From Sphingobacteriales bacterium (GTDB taxonomy: Bacteria; Bacteroidota; Bacteroidia; Chitinophagales; Chitinophagaceae): a stretch of 6,406 nucleotides of DNA. The stretch covers positions 1 through 6,406 of the forward strand of contig REAQ01000211.1 in the NCBI GenBank assembly GCA_004294195.1. Reading direction: 5' to 3'. The notes below the pieces were generated by a model, which had not been told where the DNA came from, ran no database searches, and was given only the letters and a program-made list of their open reading frames with translations. Position 1 is the stretch's first letter; every line of letters begins with the position of its first letter. This document shows positions 1 to 3,696 of this stretch, piece after piece. The position numbers were made by a program, and so were the translations under genes.

Positions 1-42
1 TTATGCGTGCTCAGAATCAACTGCGGTTATTGGAGGAGTTAG

Positions 43-1266
43 TCAGAATAGCTTCGTAGTGTCCGTTTTTTTCTTTTCTTCGATGAGTGTCTCGTATAGA
101 TTGATCTGTTTCAGTTGAGTCATTCGTTTGAGTACCTGCTGTGATTTTTGAGTGATCCCGGAACCCGACAGGCTAAGTCTTTTCAAATGCTTTGCATTAC
201 CAATGGCTTCAACCAGTTCATCCTTTACCAAGGGACCTTCTGCTTTTAGCCAATACAGTTGGGGAGCGATGGCTTTCAACGCCGTCAACACACTGTCTGA
301 AATTGCTGTACAGTTAATGAAATTTACATTCAGAAGATTACTGCCTTGCGCAATAGGGATTACAATGACACCCTTTGATTTCAATACTGTTATTGCACTA
401 TCGGGTGCTGCTTCTACTTCCGGTAGGGCGGCTGATACAGCCACTTCGGTTCCTGCCATTTGCATCAGTGCGTTTAAGGCTGGTTGAATAACTGCGTCTG
501 GTGCGAGTTCTTGTACTGAAGCAGAAAACGATGCTCCTTTTTGAACCCACCACTGGATCAATTTGACTTGTTGGGTGGATAACTGACCTTTTTCTTTTGG
601 AGGCATATGGTCCTCGTCATTTGGAGGCAGAACAATGCGTTTGATGATCTCAGATGCATCAATATTTCCAGCTACAATGGTAGCGCCTGATTTACCGCCC
701 TTTAAGATCCATTCCTGACCGTCTAATCTTAGTTTACCTTTTTGTTTATTAGGGCCATGACAGGATACGCATTTCTGGGAAAGGACGGGCGCAACGATGT
801 CTTTATACACTAAAGCATTTTCAATATCCTTGATCACCGGAATCTCTGCATCCACAACCCTATCATTACGCCAAAGAAAGGATTCACCATGGGTAAGTGT
901 ACCACCCTGATGCCCGGTTACAACCAGCAGCGCTAGTATAATCAAAGACAAAATAAGCTGGAGCAGTGGCTGAAACTGGCGTACGAGCAACCACCAAAAT
1001 ACACTTGAAACCACAGTGAGCAAAATGGCTGCATTTCGATGATCAATGACCAATGATCCATACTCATCACTACTCGTTGAAAGCAGGTACCCACTGACAC
1101 AGGAAAGCATCGCAGCAACAGAGGCCATTAGAAAAACAAAAGTTGTCGCCTTGTCTGTATTGACGCCCCGCCATTTGCTCCGCCAAAAAAGCAATAAGCC
1201 AATCATCAGTATGCCAATGGGCAAATGAACCAATAGCGGATGAAGGCGACCAATAAAATCGATCAT
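43..1266 (-). CDS. DUF2231 membrane protein fused to c-type cytochrome (PSCyt1-like) and LRR-like tail
   Basis: Encodes 407 residues from the ATG at 1266. The N-terminus (FIGRLHPLLVHLPIG) is typical of DUF2231, and four hydrophobic segments lie near residues 9-28, 42-62, 78-95 and 100-117. A GHQGGTLTHG motif (118-127) follows the last helix. Residues about 153-248 form a cytochrome c domain with heme motif CVSCH (166-170) and a likely distal ligand Met221 in HMPP. Residues about 296-395 contain LRR-like units (LLNVNFINCT, LKRLSLSGSGIT, LKQINLYETLI). The role is inferred as an inner-membrane-anchored periplasmic electron carrier. An upstream ATG at 1320 is in frame but would overlap the previous gene by 52 bases and add 18 residues before the family N-terminus; the ATG at 1266 lies 2 bases after that gene's TGA and has an AAAAAGA leader. 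The C-terminus (EEKKKTDTTKLF) does not look like an LRR end and follows an A7 tract, so a frameshift there is possible. The domain calls are firm; the partner and substrate are unknown. Confidence 0.93.
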   Translation of the reverse strand: MIDFIGRLHPLLVHLPIGILMIGLLLFWRSKWRGVNTDKATTFVFLMASVAAMLSCVSGYLLSTSSDEYGSLVIDHRNAAILLTVVSSVFWWLLVRQFQPLLQLILSLIILALLVVTGHQGGTLTHGESFLWRNDRVVDAEIPVIKDIENALVYKDIVAPVLSQKCVSCHGPNKQKGKLRLDGQEWILKGGKSGATIVAGNIDASEIIKRIVLPPNDEDHMPPKEKGQLSTQQVKLIQWWVQKGASFSASVQELAPDAVIQPALNALMQMAGTEVAVSAALPEVEAAPDSAITVLKSKGVIVIPIAQGSNLLNVNFINCTAISDSVLTALKAIAPQLYWLKAEGPLVKDELVEAIGNAKHLKRLSLSGSGITQKSQQVLKRMTQLKQINLYETLIEEKKKTDTTKLF

Positions 1267-1270
1267 GATC
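1261..1270. repeat. 10-base palindrome covering the isomerase stop / DUF2231 start junction
   Basis: GATCATGATC at 1261-1270 is perfectly self-complementary. On the minus strand it contains the last two bases of the isomerase TGA stop, the two-base gap and the ATG start (1266-1264) of the DUF2231 gene. It includes two GATC sites. The stop and start are so close that a ribosome finishing the isomerase could restart directly on the next gene. Whether the palindrome itself has a role is unknown; a 10-base palindrome can arise by chance. Confidence 0.5.
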
Positions 1271-2183
1271 AGCGATATCTTTTTCTGAGCGACTGAAGCA
1301 TATGAACATTGATGGCCCATTGGTCGGCCACCGGCAGATTGGTATATGGCATGGTGGGCAAATAGTAGGGAGGACCAAATTCAGTAAGTATGGTCATTCT
1401 TTTGCCCTCTCTCTTTTTACGTTCCACAATTTTATCCCACCATGCCCAATGTCTCTTTACAATATAATCCCACTCTGGAGCCCTTGGATCATTGACCTGC
1501 GGGCCTTCACTATGTCCAATACGTGCATGGATATGTTCAGTTTTGTCTAACACGATCGACACTGTTTCTTCCTGGTCTTCCAGACCACTTTCGTGAACGG
1601 CACACCAATGTGAAATATCTAGTGTTAATCGTAAATCTGGAACAGCGCGGAGATAGTCCCTTGTTACATGCGCTGCAAAAAGGGATCTTCCCCTGTGCGT
1701 TTCATGGTAAATGGGAATGCCTGCTTTGGCCGATAACTCGGATGTGAATGCCATGAAAGGTTTATTCTGCTCCATTGAAAAATAGTCCCTTCCGGAATGG
1801 GTATTGATGTAGATGGGTTTGAGGCCAACAGCGGCCTGCAAGCCCTCTTTAAACTGCTGCAGGTGTTTGGTTGCATCCTTGTCTGATCCACCGTATAATA
1901 ATCCCAATAGCAATCCGTGCTTGCTGGCTGCTGCAACTATTTCATTTCGGCCCTTATCATCTCCTGGCATCCATACTTCAATACCATCATACCCCTCTTT
2001 TTTGGCAGCAGCACAAAATGCATCTGCGGAACCTTCATAACCCCAATTGGTAGCCATGATGGTCAGTTCATAACCTGCACGGCCAGGCGAAAATACTGGT
2101 TGGCTGCCCTCGGCTTCGAGTCCAGAAAGTAAAAGGGTAGATCCGCCCAGGGTTGATTTTTCTAAAAAATGTCTTCGATTCAT
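1269..2183 (-). CDS. exported sugar phosphate isomerase/epimerase-like TIM barrel (xylose isomerase-like, AP endonuclease 2 fold)
   Basis: Encodes 304 residues from the ATG at 2183. The N-terminus MNRRHFLEKSTLGGSTLLLSG has a twin-arginine-like motif (RRHFL, residues 3-7) and a short hydrophobic stretch, which suggests Tat export. The mature part resembles the xylose isomerase-like TIM barrel family: MATNWGYEG near the first strand, GYDGIEVWMPG (64-74), INTHSGRDYF (126-135), HETHRGR (160-166), LTLDISHWC (186-194), HIHARIGHSEGPQVNDPRAPEW (217-238) and LTEFGPPYY (266-274). By analogy with the family, Glu161, Asp189, His217 or His219 and Glu268 are the likely metal ligands. Relatives act on sugars, inositols or keto-sugars, but the substrate cannot be told here. 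An in-frame ATG at 2234 would add 17 uncharged-to-basic residues overlapping the DUF1501 gene and bury the Tat motif, so 2183 is preferred; it lies 7 bases after the DUF1501 stop. No Shine-Dalgarno is visible. The gene ends with TGA 2 bases before the next ATG. Confidence 0.93.
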   Translation of the reverse strand: MNRRHFLEKSTLGGSTLLLSGLEAEGSQPVFSPGRAGYELTIMATNWGYEGSADAFCAAAKKEGYDGIEVWMPGDDKGRNEIVAAASKHGLLLGLLYGGSDKDATKHLQQFKEGLQAAVGLKPIYINTHSGRDYFSMEQNKPFMAFTSELSAKAGIPIYHETHRGRSLFAAHVTRDYLRAVPDLRLTLDISHWCAVHESGLEDQEETVSIVLDKTEHIHARIGHSEGPQVNDPRAPEWDYIVKRHWAWWDKIVERKKREGKRMTILTEFGPPYYLPTMPYTNLPVADQWAINVHMLQSLRKRYR

Positions 2184-2190
2184 GGATTGT

Positions 2191-3693
2191 CTATGTTGAT
2201 TGTAAAACGTCTTTAATGACCTGGCCGTGCACATCAGTTAATCGGAATGGTCTTCCCTGAAATTCATAGGTCAGTTTTTCATGATCAAAACCGAGTTGCT
2301 GAAGAATGGTGGCTTGTATATCATACACGGAAACTTTTCCTGACACTGCATTGTAACCGATTTCATCTGTTTCTCCGTAACTGAATCCTTTCTTTATACT
2401 TCCCCCTGCCATCCACATGCTAAAAGCATCCACGTGATGATCCCGCCCTTTGAATACATTCTGCTTTCCTTCCCGATTTTCCTGCATCGGCGTCCTGCCA
2501 AATTCTCCACCCCATACCACGAGCGTTTCATCAAGCATTCCTCTTTGTTTCAGGTCCTTGAGCAATGCCGTCATGGCTTTATCCACGCTGTTACATTTAT
2601 CTACAAATCCCTCATCCAATGAGCCGGTAGGATCAGTGTCATGTGAGTCCCAACCCCAATCGAAAATTTGAACAAACCGCACACCTTTCTCAACCAGCTT
2701 TCTGGCGAGCAGAATATTGTTGGCGAGCGAAGGCTTGCCGGGTTCAGTACCGTACATCTCATGAATATAGGCAGGCTCTTTGGAGATATCCATCACCTCC
2801 GGAACTGAGATCTGCATCTTAAACGCAAGTTCATATTGGGCTATGCGCGACAACGTTTCCTGGTCGCCGAATACTTCATGATCTGCACGATTGAGGGCAT
2901 TGATGGCATCGATAGAAGATCTCTTCAGGTCTCTATCCATCCCTTCAGGATCTTGTAAAAACAAAATCGGATCTCCTTCTGACCGGCATTGTACACCTTG
3001 ATAAACAGAGGGTAAAAATCCACTTCCCCATACGCTTTTACCGGCATCAGGGTTATTCCCTCCCGAAGTAAGTACTACAAATCCGGGCAGGTTTGCATTT
3101 TCTGAACCGAGGCCATACGTAACCCATGAACCCATAGAAGGTCGGCCCAATCTTGCTGATCCTGTATGCATCATCAATTGCGCCGGGGCATGGTTGAACT
3201 GGTCCGTTGTGACGGCTTTTAAAACGGTCACATCATCTATCATGCTGCTGAAATGGGGGAGTCTTTCCGAGAGCCAGATCCCACTTTCACCATGTTGTGA
3301 GAAGTTGGCTACCGGTCCCAAAAGTTTGGGTACGCCTCTGATAAATGCAAACCTTTTACCTTCTAAAAAAGATTCCGGACAATCCTGGCCATTGAGTTTA
3401 ATAAGTTCGGGTTTATAGTCAAACAATTCAAGTTGAGATGGTGCGCCTGCCATGTGGAGATAAATCACGGAACGAACCTTAGGTGCAAAATGCGGCGCCC
3501 TCGGCATGAAAGGATCAGTCATAGCTGCTCCTGTAACTGGGGCAGATTTCTTGCCCAGCCAGTCGCACCCTTGCAAAAAAGAACCTAAGGCCATCATGCC
3601 AATTCCTGTTCTGCATTCCCGCAGGAAATGTCTTCTCGTCGTGTGTTCCAGCGACAGGAATTTGGCTTCGCCTGCTATTTTACTCCTACCCAT
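2191..3693 (-). CDS. DUF1501 family protein with Tat signal and possible lipobox
   Basis: Encodes 500 residues, a full-length DUF1501 protein, a family distantly related to sulfatases and alkaline phosphatases. The N-terminus has a twin-arginine motif (TTRRHFL, residues 18-24), then a hydrophobic stretch ending in FLQGC (39-43), which fits a lipobox with Cys43; a Tat-exported lipoprotein is likely. Family landmarks are LHMAGAPSQLELFDYKPEL (79-97), where most relatives have GGPS, FNHAPAQLMMHTG (166-178), GRPSMGSWVTYGLG (183-196), FDWGWDSHDTD (344-354), VVWGGEFGRTP (392-402), GRDHH (416-420) and a C-terminal TDVHGQVIKDVL (486-497). The conserved Asp, His and Glu residues in these blocks may bind metal, but no enzymatic activity is firmly established for the family. 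The start ATG is 3 bases after the PSD1 stop, with a weak AAAAGAA about 8 bases upstream. DUF1501 genes very commonly pair with PSD1 genes, as here, and the two probably work as a complex or in sequence. Confidence 0.95.
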   Translation of the reverse strand: MGRSKIAGEAKFLSLEHTTRRHFLRECRTGIGMMALGSFLQGCDWLGKKSAPVTGAAMTDPFMPRAPHFAPKVRSVIYLHMAGAPSQLELFDYKPELIKLNGQDCPESFLEGKRFAFIRGVPKLLGPVANFSQHGESGIWLSERLPHFSSMIDDVTVLKAVTTDQFNHAPAQLMMHTGSARLGRPSMGSWVTYGLGSENANLPGFVVLTSGGNNPDAGKSVWGSGFLPSVYQGVQCRSEGDPILFLQDPEGMDRDLKRSSIDAINALNRADHEVFGDQETLSRIAQYELAFKMQISVPEVMDISKEPAYIHEMYGTEPGKPSLANNILLARKLVEKGVRFVQIFDWGWDSHDTDPTGSLDEGFVDKCNSVDKAMTALLKDLKQRGMLDETLVVWGGEFGRTPMQENREGKQNVFKGRDHHVDAFSMWMAGGSIKKGFSYGETDEIGYNAVSGKVSVYDIQATILQQLGFDHEKLTYEFQGRPFRLTDVHGQVIKDVLQST

Positions 3694-3696
3694 GTG

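Noticed and set aside
1..42. Transcription terminator after the last gene
   Set aside because: Only a 4-base AACT/AGTT pairing is visible and there is no T-run on the coding strand, so the operon may continue to the left of the window.
152..487. Plus-strand open frame of 111 codons
   Set aside because: Antisense to the LRR-like and cytochrome part of the DUF2231 gene; no recognisable domain and no leader sequence.
1039..1060. Near-tandem repeat around GATCAATGACCAATGATCC
   Set aside because: Short and imperfect, and explained by coding for a conserved-looking membrane loop (SLVIDHRN); no further copies.
1267..1320. Longer N-terminus for the DUF2231 protein starting at 1320
   Set aside because: Would overlap the isomerase gene by 52 bases and add a polar stretch before the conserved FIGRLHPLLVHLPIG start; the ATG at 1266 fits the family and the stop-start spacing.
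1070..1378. Minus-strand open frame of 102 codons overlapping the isomerase/DUF2231 junction
   Set aside because: Out of frame with both genes and covers their conserved ends; composition is Cys/Trp/His rich and shadow-like.
2184..2234. Longer N-terminus for the isomerase starting at 2234
   Set aside because: Would overlap the DUF1501 gene and push the Tat-like RRHFL motif away from the N-terminus; the ATG at 2183 gives a normal signal.
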